The notes under the pieces were generated by a model. The model did not search any database and had not been told where the DNA came from. It saw nothing but the letters and a program-made list of their open reading frames with translations. Positions 27,937 through 36,189 of a DNA stretch of 40,015 nt are shown in pieces. How positions within the stretch are numbered: position 1 is the first letter of the stretch; every line of letters starts with the position of its first letter. The position numbers and the translations under genes were made by a program. The stretch covers positions 1 to 40,015 of the forward strand of contig CAJXIQ010000005.1 of the NCBI GenBank assembly GCA_913054375.1, written 5' to 3'. The DNA is from an uncultured Bacteroidota bacterium. Lineage in GTDB: Bacteria; Bacteroidota; Bacteroidia; NS11-12g; UBA9320.

Positions 27937-28547
27937 TGCGAATACTCGTTCTAGCCATATTATCCCTAGGTGTATTGAGCACTTTTGCACAAGGTGCCAA
28001 GACCAATAGCCATAAGCTGGGAATAAAAACGAGTATAAATATTTCCACACTTTTGGGCAACGAGTTGCAAAACCCAAGGCCCAAGTTTGGCTATACTGCT
28101 GGGGCATATTACCACATCAATCAAGAAAAAGCGTGGAGCTTATACACCGAATATGCGGCTAGTTTCAGAGGTTCGCGCTTCAGTAATGGCGACACTGGCT
28201 ATTCTAAAATAGCACTATTCTACCTTGACTTTGCAGCCATGCCTGCCTATAGACTGGATAATAAACAGACCCTATCATTTGGTCCGTATCTCTCCTATTT
28301 GGGGCTCTCCTCTGTTTTCAAAGGGGAACAACAAAAAGCCTATCTCAATGATATAGGCATGCGACCGCTGGATACCGGAATTGCGGCATACTATACCATA
28401 CAAGGAACCGTAGTAGGTTTCCAGATCGGTGGAAAATTAGGATTGGCTAATGCCAACAAGGATATTAGTTTTGAGGATCTCAAGCCAGCAACAGGTTCTG
28501 GTGGAGCTATCCGAAGCCTAAGCCTAGAGCTAGGAATGATTTTTTAG
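27936..28547 (+). CDS. Outer-membrane beta-barrel (PorT/OmpW-like) protein
   Basis: Signal peptide ending TFAQ; alternating beta-strand pattern; start overlaps the hscA stop (TAATG). Confidence 0.6.
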   Translation: MRILVLAILSLGVLSTFAQGAKTNSHKLGIKTSINISTLLGNELQNPRPKFGYTAGAYYHINQEKAWSLYTEYAASFRGSRFSNGDTGYSKIALFYLDFAAMPAYRLDNKQTLSFGPYLSYLGLSSVFKGEQQKAYLNDIGMRPLDTGIAAYYTIQGTVVGFQIGGKLGLANANKDISFEDLKPATGSGGAIRSLSLELGMIF

Positions 28548-28557
28548 AACAACAACA

Positions 28558-29454
28558 ATGCTCAAAAATGCAACAATACTCGTCTTAGCAATTACTACCG
28601 CAAGTCTTCTATTCATTTCATCCAAGGATACGGAAAAAGAAGATCAAGCCTTAAAAATGGAAAAAAGCATCCAGGTATATCCTGTGCCAATACCAAGCCA
28701 CCTGTCTTTTGCAGAAGAATCCCTTCCCTTAAATAAATACGGAATAAAAGAACGACTAGACCGCGAACTATTGGTAAACACCTACTGGCAAAGCAATACT
28801 ATGCTAATGTTGAAGCGAAGTAAACGTGTTTTTAACATTATAGAACCCATTTTGGCACAATACGGCATACCAGATGACTGCAAGTACTTAGCAGTAGCTG
28901 AGAGTGGTCTTATAAACGTCACCTCGCACATTGGAGCAAAAGGAGTATGGCAGTTTATGGAATCAAGCGGAAAAGAATACGGACTACGAATAAATAATCA
29001 AGTAGACGAGCGATTGCATTTGGAAAAAAGCACCAAAGCAGCATGTCTTTACCTCACAGCGGCATATAAACGCTTTGGCAGTTGGTCACTTGCCGCTGCA
29101 TCATATAACCGAGGAATGGCAGGTATACGAAGAGACCTTGCGAAACAGCTTGTAGACGATTATTACGACCTGCACCTCAATACAGAAACCTCTCGCTACA
29201 TGTTTCGTTTACTTGCTCTAAAACAGATTTTTGACACCCCGTTAGACTTTGGCTTTCATATAGAAGATAAGGACTACTATGCCAGCGAACCCTTTGTCCC
29301 TATTTTAGTAGATAAGGATATACCAAATATTTCAGAGTATGCGCGCTCTATTGAGACAAACTACCATATACTTAAGTCTATGAATCCTTGGATAAAAGGC
29401 AATGAATTACTCATAAGTCATGGTCCGTATACCATAAAAGCCCCTCTACAGTAG
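28558..29454 (+). CDS. MltD-like lytic transglycosylase (SLT domain)
   Basis: KYLAVAESGLINVTSHIGAKGVWQFMESSGKEYGL and LAAASYNRGMAGI: catalytic ES...GLMQ/GVWQ...AYN family motifs. Confidence 0.88.
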   Translation: MLKNATILVLAITTASLLFISSKDTEKEDQALKMEKSIQVYPVPIPSHLSFAEESLPLNKYGIKERLDRELLVNTYWQSNTMLMLKRSKRVFNIIEPILAQYGIPDDCKYLAVAESGLINVTSHIGAKGVWQFMESSGKEYGLRINNQVDERLHLEKSTKAACLYLTAAYKRFGSWSLAAASYNRGMAGIRRDLAKQLVDDYYDLHLNTETSRYMFRLLALKQIFDTPLDFGFHIEDKDYYASEPFVPILVDKDIPNISEYARSIETNYHILKSMNPWIKGNELLISHGPYTIKAPLQ

Positions 29455-29467
29455 TAGAAAGGCTTTT
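29436..29467 (+). terminator. Putative intrinsic terminator AAAAGCC-cc-TCTAC-AGTA-GTAGA-aa-GGCTTTT
   Basis: Two-part stem with a 2x2 internal loop; T4 only; overlaps the transglycosylase stop codon. Confidence 0.55.
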
Positions 29468-29490
29468 CAAATTTGTTATGTTAAAGAGTG

Positions 29491-29712
29491 TTATAACTCG
29501 TCTTGGTTAAAAAAGTAGTCATCCGTGGATGGATACTCTGACCAAATTTCTTCAATTGTTTCAAAGGGCTCTCCATCGTCTTCCAATTCTTGTAAGTTTT
29601 CTACTACTTCAAGCGGGGCCCCCGTACGGATAGCGAAGTCAATTAGCTCATCCTTAGTTGCTGGCCAAGGTGCGTCATCTAAGTAAGATGCAAGTTCTAA
29701 AGTCCAATACAT
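29491..29712 (-). CDS. DUF2795 small acidic protein
   Basis: MYWTLELASYLDDAPWPATKDELIDFAIRTGAPLEVVENLQELEDDGEPFETIEEIWSEYPSTDDYFFNQDEL; canonical small DUF2795 architecture. Confidence 0.85.
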   Translation of the reverse strand: MYWTLELASYLDDAPWPATKDELIDFAIRTGAPLEVVENLQELEDDGEPFETIEEIWSEYPSTDDYFFNQDEL

Positions 29713-29778
29713 TTCGTTAAAAATTTTATTAAATTAATACTGATATACACAATCAAAAAAGAGTGCTTTATCGTGATG

Positions 29779-29786
29779 CGAAAATA
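29779..29786 (-). promoter_or_regulatory. Putative -7 box TATTTTCG upstream of the DUF2795 gene
   Basis: Minus strand TAAAAATATATTTTCGCATCACG, near-identical in context to the glnN upstream box. Confidence 0.35.
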
Positions 29787-29834
29787 TATTTTTATTTCAA
29801 GTAGACAAACTTCCGCTAAAATACCCTAAACCCC

Positions 29835-30572
29835 TTATTTAAAGGAGCTTATATGATAAAGCAGTATCCCTGCTGCTACTGATACATTCAAAGAGTCTAT
29901 ACCCCCCGGCATATTTATGCGTACAGTGGTGTCCATTAGTGCGAGTCTTTCTCTGGACAATCCCTTATCTTCATTGCCCATCCACAGCGCATATGAGTCC
30001 AGTTTCTTAAATGAATCTGCAGAAAGTATGTCTTCTGTTTTCTCCGTGGCGGCTAACTGAGGTATTCCCCAACTCTTCAGGTACTCCAATGTATTGCTCA
30101 GGCTACTCACCCTTGCCACTGGCAATTTGAGCAGTGCTCCCGCAGATGATTTTATAGCGCCCTCTCCAATCTCTGCATTTGCCTTTACTCCTACAATCAT
30201 TAGATCTACATCAAATGCCAAACATGAGCGTGAAATAGCCCCGATATTTCGAATGTCTTGAACTCCATCGCACACCAATACCTTTGGTGGTTTCCCCTCT
30301 TCAAACATTCTTGTTATGGTTTCTTCCAGCGGAACAAACTCTATTGGACTTTTTATAGCAATAACACCTTGGTGGCTCGCTCTCGAGATACGATTCAATT
30401 TTTCTATGGGAACCATAGAAAATGGAGTGTCCGTTGCTTTTGCTAACTGACGCAACACTCCTATTTTTCTTGTATCTGCCTGGTTATTCACATACACTTT
30501 ACCGATAGTGACACCACTATTCAACAAGTCTTCTACTGCATGAAAACCAATGACTATCCCTTCTTTACTCAT
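29835..30572 (-). CDS. rlmB: 23S rRNA (guanosine(2251)-2'-O)-methyltransferase RlmB / TrmH family
   Basis: GFHAVEDLLNSG, CDGVQDIRNIGAISRSCLAFDVD, SSAGALLKLPVARV, MGNEDKGLS, MPGGIDSLNVSVAAGILLY SPOUT motifs. Confidence 0.88.
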   Translation of the reverse strand: MSKEGIVIGFHAVEDLLNSGVTIGKVYVNNQADTRKIGVLRQLAKATDTPFSMVPIEKLNRISRASHQGVIAIKSPIEFVPLEETITRMFEEGKPPKVLVCDGVQDIRNIGAISRSCLAFDVDLMIVGVKANAEIGEGAIKSSAGALLKLPVARVSSLSNTLEYLKSWGIPQLAATEKTEDILSADSFKKLDSYALWMGNEDKGLSRERLALMDTTVRINMPGGIDSLNVSVAAGILLYHISSFK

Positions 30573-30575
30573 TCG

Positions 30576-33500
30576 TTAATAGACGGTATTTGCCTGGTTG
30601 TATAAGTCTGTATATTTCTTGTTTAAATCGTCACGTTTGTACTCTCGTGTAAGGGCACCAATGTTACGAAGTATATCCAGATTGTCGCGTCTATCTCTTT
30701 CTACGCTTTGTATTCCTTTACTTTTAAACTTACCATAGTAATTGGCCATTTCAAATGCCCTATTTCCTATATCCGTAGTAAATGAATCTGCTTTTTCTAC
30801 CTGGCCTGCTCTGTAGTATATATCTGCACTGAGGGCTTTTAGATTCAGGCGCATGGGCAATACCTTTTCTGGCATCGAGCTATTGCACTTGTCTATCAAA
30901 GCTGTCGCTTTCTCCATATCGCCATTGCGAGAGTAAAAATCTGCTACTTGTACAAATAAGGCTCTTAAGTTTCTCGGAACCAGCTGTGCTTTGTCGTCTA
31001 AAAACAACTCCCCCTTATCCATGTTGCCCCACTCATAGTCTACCATAAGACGTTTATACAGAAGGTCCATATCGTCCATTCCTCGTAAATTTCGGCTTGC
31101 CTCTACTGGTATTAATTGATAAGTAAGTCCGTTGTGTCTCAGATATTTATCTAAATTTAAGTATACAGAAGAACCCGTAGTAGTGGTCCAATAGATAGGT
31201 CTTTTCCAGCCTGTTTTGGCATTTGTGGCAATTACATCTAGCACCACAAGGTCACCCTTGCTAAGCCCTGATCTACCTATGTTCCAGAACATTTTGTCTA
31301 CTATCTTTCCGGTATCCTTTGCTGGGATATAGCCTGTTGCTATAACAGCTTCTTTATCTACTTCTAAACTAAAGTTTTTAACCGGGAAATAATTATCTTT
31401 TTCGCTTCGAGATGAAATATACTCTTTCTTACGATCATCATTAGAAGTAGCGTAGCTTAGCACTTGATCAAGCGGGTAAAATTGATTTTGAGGGAAAGTC
31501 TTATTGTCATAGAATCTCACATAATCTCTCTTTCCAGATACCATCTCATCCGCAGGTATACTCATTGGCAATGCTTCAGAATCAAATACCTTATGCCTCA
31601 ATGCACTGCTATACCATTCTGTAGGAAGAAGACTTAAGTTGATTATTCTCACATCTGTTCTATATCCTTCTACATTTTGTGCGTACCACAGTGGGTAAGT
31701 ATCATTATCTCCATTGGTGAACAATATCGCATTTTGCTCGCAACTACTCAGGTAATTTTTAGCAAAGGATATAGCTAAATATCTATCAGACCTATCGTGA
31801 TCATCCCAGTTTTGAGATGCCATAAGGAAGGGTGCAGCAAATAATGCTAGGATTGTCGCTCCAGAAGCGATTACCGTCTTGTTGGCATATTTCTTGAGTA
31901 CATCTACAAAAAACAGGACACTTAGGCCTATCCATATGCAGAACGTCTGAAAAGACCCTGCAAATGTGTAATCACGCTCTCTTGGCTCCATTGGCGGTTG
32001 GTTTAGATAAATCACGACCAATAGTCCTGTAAATAAGAACAATACAAGCACGGTATAAAAATCCATTTTGCTACGTTTATACATTACGAATATTCCGAGT
32101 AATCCCAATAGCAATGGTAAGAAGTAGTATGTATTTCTTGCTTTATTGTACTGCATGTCACTTGGCACTTCCATTGGTGCATTAAGTCTCCACTCATCAA
32201 AACCATCAATACCAGATATCCAATTGCCATGCTGACTATTTCCTGTAACATTTTGCAAATCATTCTGTCTTCCAACGAAATTCCACATGAAGTATCTCCA
32301 ATACATCCAACCCATTTGATAATTGAACATAAATTTCAGGTTATTACTGAACTTTGGTTTTGTTTGCTTCGCAACAGCAAGCTGTTGCGCAAGTTCTGTA
32401 TTAGAAGGGTCTGCTTTGGTTTGCTGCTCCAGTCTGTTTATTTTCATGAACATATCGTCCATTCCGCACCAAATGGGGTAGTAGTTAGACTTCTCAGACA
32501 TATCTCCCATCCGAGGTAGAATAGTAGAAAAGCGGTCATCATAGACAGGCGCCTGCTTTGTACCAACCTCTTGATATTCATTTTCACCACGTCTGTATTG
32601 TGTATTTCCATCATCTATAGCCGTCAGCCTAGCATTCCAATACGGGCCATAAACCAATGGTCTGGAACCATATTGCTCACGATTAATGTAGCTCAGTAAA
32701 CTCTGCGCGTCTTGAGGGTCATTCATATCTATAGCAGGCTCTGCAATGGAACGAATAACTACCATTGAGTAGGAGCTAAACCCTATCATGATAAAAGCAT
32801 AGCAAAGGATAACTAGATTGGCAATCGGCTTGTTGACTTTAGCTGTGTATCTCAAGCCAAAAATAACCGCTACAAAGATGAGTACCATAAAGAACAATAC
32901 CCCAGAGTTAAACGGCAATCCAAGGCTATTAACAAAAATCATATCAAACCAAGCACCTATTGCAGGTGTCAGTGGTATTATACCCCATTGCAATAAAGCG
33001 ATGGAACCAAATCCAATCACAGCTGCTTTTAAAACATTCTTTACGGATGTACCATACTTATTTACAAAGTAGTATAAAAATACAGCGGGCACTACCAGTA
33101 TATTAAGGAGGTGAAGACCTATACCTAACCCAACTATGTACGCTATAAAAACAATCCATCGATCAGAACGAGGTTCGTCTTTTACTTTCTCCCACTTCAA
33201 AATAGCCCAAAAAGCCAAGGCCATAAAACAAGATGATCCTGCGTATACCTCTGCTTCTACCGCACTAAACCAAAATGTATCCATAAATGTAACAGCCAAA
33301 GCAGCTACAAGACCAGAACCTACTATTCCAATAGCATCTCCTAAATTTACAGATGAGGTGTTTAAGTCTACTTTTAATATTTTTTTAGCAAAATGTGAAG
33401 TAATCCAAAATGTAAACATCACAGTAGCAGCACTCGCAACTGCACTTAGCATATTTACTGCGATAGCTACCTCATTGGTGCCCGCCTCTGCAAAAATGCT

Positions 33501-33692
33501 AAATAATCTTCCCAGCATTAAAAACAAAGGAGCCCCTGGAGGGTGAACTACTTGTAATCTATAAGATGCTGAAATAAACTCTCCACAATCCCATAAACTC
33601 ACGGACTGCTCAAGTGTAAGGATGTATACCCCCAGTGCAATAAGGAAAGTAACCCACCCAAAGATGGTGTTTATTCTTTTAAAATTATTCAT
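30576..33692 (-). CDS. DUF2723 multi-TM membrane protein with C-terminal TPR-like region (putative glycosyltransferase-type)
   Basis: SLWDCGEFISASYRLQVVHPPGAPLFLMLGRLFS is the DUF2723 signature; many TM helices; YTFAGSF. Start moved to MNNFKRIN because the longer ORF crosses the likely promoter. Confidence 0.88.
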   Translation of the reverse strand: MNNFKRINTIFGWVTFLIALGVYILTLEQSVSLWDCGEFISASYRLQVVHPPGAPLFLMLGRLFSIFAEAGTNEVAIAVNMLSAVASAATVMFTFWITSHFAKKILKVDLNTSSVNLGDAIGIVGSGLVAALAVTFMDTFWFSAVEAEVYAGSSCFMALAFWAILKWEKVKDEPRSDRWIVFIAYIVGLGIGLHLLNILVVPAVFLYYFVNKYGTSVKNVLKAAVIGFGSIALLQWGIIPLTPAIGAWFDMIFVNSLGLPFNSGVLFFMVLIFVAVIFGLRYTAKVNKPIANLVILCYAFIMIGFSSYSMVVIRSIAEPAIDMNDPQDAQSLLSYINREQYGSRPLVYGPYWNARLTAIDDGNTQYRRGENEYQEVGTKQAPVYDDRFSTILPRMGDMSEKSNYYPIWCGMDDMFMKINRLEQQTKADPSNTELAQQLAVAKQTKPKFSNNLKFMFNYQMGWMYWRYFMWNFVGRQNDLQNVTGNSQHGNWISGIDGFDEWRLNAPMEVPSDMQYNKARNTYYFLPLLLGLLGIFVMYKRSKMDFYTVLVLFLFTGLLVVIYLNQPPMEPRERDYTFAGSFQTFCIWIGLSVLFFVDVLKKYANKTVIASGATILALFAAPFLMASQNWDDHDRSDRYLAISFAKNYLSSCEQNAILFTNGDNDTYPLWYAQNVEGYRTDVRIINLSLLPTEWYSSALRHKVFDSEALPMSIPADEMVSGKRDYVRFYDNKTFPQNQFYPLDQVLSYATSNDDRKKEYISSRSEKDNYFPVKNFSLEVDKEAVIATGYIPAKDTGKIVDKMFWNIGRSGLSKGDLVVLDVIATNAKTGWKRPIYWTTTTGSSVYLNLDKYLRHNGLTYQLIPVEASRNLRGMDDMDLLYKRLMVDYEWGNMDKGELFLDDKAQLVPRNLRALFVQVADFYSRNGDMEKATALIDKCNSSMPEKVLPMRLNLKALSADIYYRAGQVEKADSFTTDIGNRAFEMANYYGKFKSKGIQSVERDRRDNLDILRNIGALTREYKRDDLNKKYTDLYNQANTVY

Positions 33693-33726
33693 TCGGTTAA
33701 TATTGAGTGTTATTCTTAAGTATCGG

Positions 33727-33734
33727 CGAAAATA
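33727..33734 (-). promoter_or_regulatory. Putative -7 box TATTTTCG upstream of the DUF2723 gene
   Basis: Minus strand AAATATTTATTTTCGCCG, 34 nt upstream of the ATG at 33692. Confidence 0.35.
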
Positions 33735-33880
33735 AATATTTAGTTCATAAACTCTACAGATACTATCAATGAGAAGACGAATAGAGCAAAACAAACGTTG
33801 GTTCCTACTATAAATAATTGAGGATATTTGTTCCACGAGCCATTAAAACGGTTATTTGCACATACTAAAAGGAAGAATAA

Positions 33881-34777
33881 TTGTCTACTTCATTTTCTAT
33901 AAATACGTGCCCAGTTTGTAACCATAATGGATTTAAGCTTTTTAAAAAAGTGCCCGATTGGTTAGTATCAAAAGAAGTTTTTGATATTCATGAGTGCGAA
34001 TCGTGCGGCTTTAAGTTCACGGACAATGCACCAAATGAAGGCGACATAGGCCCTTACTACAACAGTGAAGAGTACGTAGAACATAGCGATACCAATAAGG
34101 GGCTCGTATACGGAATATACCACAAAGCCAGAGAAATAATGCTGGGGTACAAGCTTCGCAAAATTCAAAAACTAGGTGTTGGAAAGAAATTATTGGATAT
34201 CGGGTCTGGTTCTGGATACTTCCTAAACCACATGCATCAAAATGGATATGCCACCACAGGTGTGGAAATCAGTGATAAAGCACGTAATCTCTGCAAAGAC
34301 AAATTTGCTATAGAAACACACGTTCCTTCTGATTTTCTCAATAATAAACTGGATACTGATTTTGACCTAATCACGCTATGGCATGTGTTTGAGCATGTCT
34401 ATACTTTTGATGCGTATTTTGATTTGTTTGCCGCATCGCTAAAAGCAGACGGTAGACTAATACTTGCTCTACCAAATTGCAATAGTGCCGATGCTAAAAT
34501 GTACGGTGAACACTGGGCTGCCTATGATACTCCGCGTCACTTATGGCACTTTACGCCCCAAAGTATAGAACAGTTTGCCGCTAACCGAGGGTTTGAATTA
34601 GAACAGAAATACAGACTGCCGTTAGACCCATTCTTTAATGCCATGGTGAGCGCTGGCTACAAAAGTTCATTCACTTTTTTACCCATCACAGTACTCAAAG
34701 GACTATGGGCGTATTTGGTATCTTTAGCCAACATAGATGCGTCGAGTTCACTTATCTACGTTTTCAAAAAGCAATAA
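33881..34777 (+). CDS. Class I SAM-dependent methyltransferase with N-terminal zinc ribbon
   Basis: CPVCNHNGFKLFKK...CESCGFKFTDNAP zinc ribbon; KKLLDIGSGSGYFL SAM motif I; DLITLWHVFEHV; TTG start. Confidence 0.85.
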   Translation: MSTSFSINTCPVCNHNGFKLFKKVPDWLVSKEVFDIHECESCGFKFTDNAPNEGDIGPYYNSEEYVEHSDTNKGLVYGIYHKAREIMLGYKLRKIQKLGVGKKLLDIGSGSGYFLNHMHQNGYATTGVEISDKARNLCKDKFAIETHVPSDFLNNKLDTDFDLITLWHVFEHVYTFDAYFDLFAASLKADGRLILALPNCNSADAKMYGEHWAAYDTPRHLWHFTPQSIEQFAANRGFELEQKYRLPLDPFFNAMVSAGYKSSFTFLPITVLKGLWAYLVSLANIDASSSLIYVFKKQ

Positions 34778-34788
34778 TATTATTGCTT
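34769..34788 (+). terminator. 20-bp perfect palindrome AAGCAATAATATTATTGCTT between convergent genes (putative bidirectional terminator)
   Basis: Contains the stop codons of both flanking convergent genes; U-tracts weak (AAAAA on the left, none strong on the right). Confidence 0.5.
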
Positions 34789-35577
34789 CACAAACGTCTT
34801 ATTGAGTGTAACATTTTGGTTAGCCGCTTTCAGCACATAGTTACCCGCAGCCAAGTTTCTTACGTCAATCGTAGTAGCAAAAGGTACTGAAATCACTTCA
34901 GACCCATGCATATCAAAAACGGATATCATTCCATTTGACCCATCAAAACCTTTTACATGAAGGTCGGTGACTACAGGGTTTGGATACAACACTATTTCCT
35001 GACCAATTATATCGGCAACGGATGTAGTCCTATTCTCGGATATATCCAGCGTATCGATAATTAAATCATCCCCACCGGTGTTATTATTATCGTTTGCTGC
35101 AAGCACAGAGGCAAATATTTGCAAATCCCCTTCGCCTGCCTCAGGTGCTTTCCAATCGAGTACCCAAGTAGTTGTTTTACTTGTCTCTCCATTAAACTTG
35201 TGTGTAATTCTATCACTTTGGCCCGAAACTATATTGCCATCCGCATTTGATGTAAATGAACCTACTGCCGACCCGCTGCTGCTCTGCACAAGCATTTCAT
35301 ACCCCCATTGGGCCCTCTTTTCGCTCTCAGGACTCAACGTAATCTGATAATTTTTTCCAGGTTCGTACCCCGTAGCCGGTATATTGGTTGTGATCATCTC
35401 CTGCTTCAGAATAGGTCTTCCTGCATGGCACCCTCCCTGGGTAGCACACGTTTTACCACCATCTACCGCAGAACCCGTATTGCCTCCAGGGCTACCGCCA
35501 CTATTGGCCAAAAAGAGGGTAGATACCGCAGCTAATGCTGCAACTTTGAGAGTGGTAGATAAGCTTTTCATACGCAT
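34780..35577 (-). CDS. Choice-of-anchor V / Reeler-like domain secreted protein with T9SS type A sorting domain
   Basis: Signal peptide; SGGSPGGNTGSAVDGGKTCATQGGCHAG; Reeler-like WGYEMLVQSSSGSAVGSF...THKFNGETSKTTTWVLDWKAPEAG; C-terminus VLYPNPVVTDLHVKGFD...NLAAGNYVLKA. Confidence 0.8.
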   Translation of the reverse strand: MRMKSLSTTLKVAALAAVSTLFLANSGGSPGGNTGSAVDGGKTCATQGGCHAGRPILKQEMITTNIPATGYEPGKNYQITLSPESEKRAQWGYEMLVQSSSGSAVGSFTSNADGNIVSGQSDRITHKFNGETSKTTTWVLDWKAPEAGEGDLQIFASVLAANDNNNTGGDDLIIDTLDISENRTTSVADIIGQEIVLYPNPVVTDLHVKGFDGSNGMISVFDMHGSEVISVPFATTIDVRNLAAGNYVLKAANQNVTLNKTFVKQ

Positions 35578-35636
35578 GTAATTTTAAAATTTCAAAATCA
35601 AAAATACCACTTTATATATTGTGATCTCTCATCAAG

Positions 35637-35667
35637 TTGCAAGATATGAACAAATCACATACATTTG
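35637..35667 (+). promoter_or_regulatory. Promoter for rimP-nusA-infB: TTG (35637-35639) N20 TACATTTG (35660-35667)
   Basis: Matches Bacteroidota -33 TTG / -7 TAnnTTTG with plausible spacing. Confidence 0.6.
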
Positions 35668-35688
35668 CAGTAAATAATCCAAGAACGG

Positions 35689-35711
35689 AAGGGGTCAACG
35701 ACCCCTTTTTT
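35689..35711 (+). terminator. Intrinsic-terminator-like hairpin AAGGGGTC-AAC-GACCCCTT-TTTT in the leader upstream of rimP
   Basis: 8-bp GC-containing stem, 3-nt loop, T-run; lies between the promoter and the rimP start. Confidence 0.75.
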
Positions 35712-35724
35712 CTTAGCTAAAATT

Positions 35725-36189
35725 TTGGACGTAAAACAACTCATAACGCAAATCATAGAGGAGGACCTTACCACTTCAGATTGCTTTCTTGTGAATATAA
35801 GAAGCAATGAACGAGGCACCGATATGCGTTTTTTCATAGATGGACAAAATGGTGTCGGTATACAGACATGTGCCCGATTAAGCCGAAAAGTTTCTCGTAT
35901 TTTAGATGAAGAATATGAGGATGAGACACCTATCCGTTATGAAATATCCTCTCCAGGTGTAGACGAGCCTTTGGTAGACAAACGACAATATCCGCAGCAC
36001 ATTGGCAGAGAATTAGAAATAGCCTTAGCTGAAGACAAAACCTCCACTGGCGAACTAATCAGCGTAGGAGAAGACAGCATTGAAATAGCAGTTTCTATTT
36101 CGAAACACAAAAAAGAAAAACAAACGCTAGCGTTTGACGACATAATAAAAAGTACGGTAATAATATCCTTTAAACGAAAAAAGAAATGA
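35725..36189 (+). CDS. rimP: Ribosome maturation factor RimP
   Basis: VKQLITQIIEEDLTTSDCFLVNI...GVGIQTCARLSRKVSRILDEE...YEISSPGVDEPLVDKRQYPQHIGRELEI; TTG start; upstream of nusA. Confidence 0.92.
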   Translation: MDVKQLITQIIEEDLTTSDCFLVNIRSNERGTDMRFFIDGQNGVGIQTCARLSRKVSRILDEEYEDETPIRYEISSPGVDEPLVDKRQYPQHIGRELEIALAEDKTSTGELISVGEDSIEIAVSISKHKKEKQTLAFDDIIKSTVIISFKRKKK

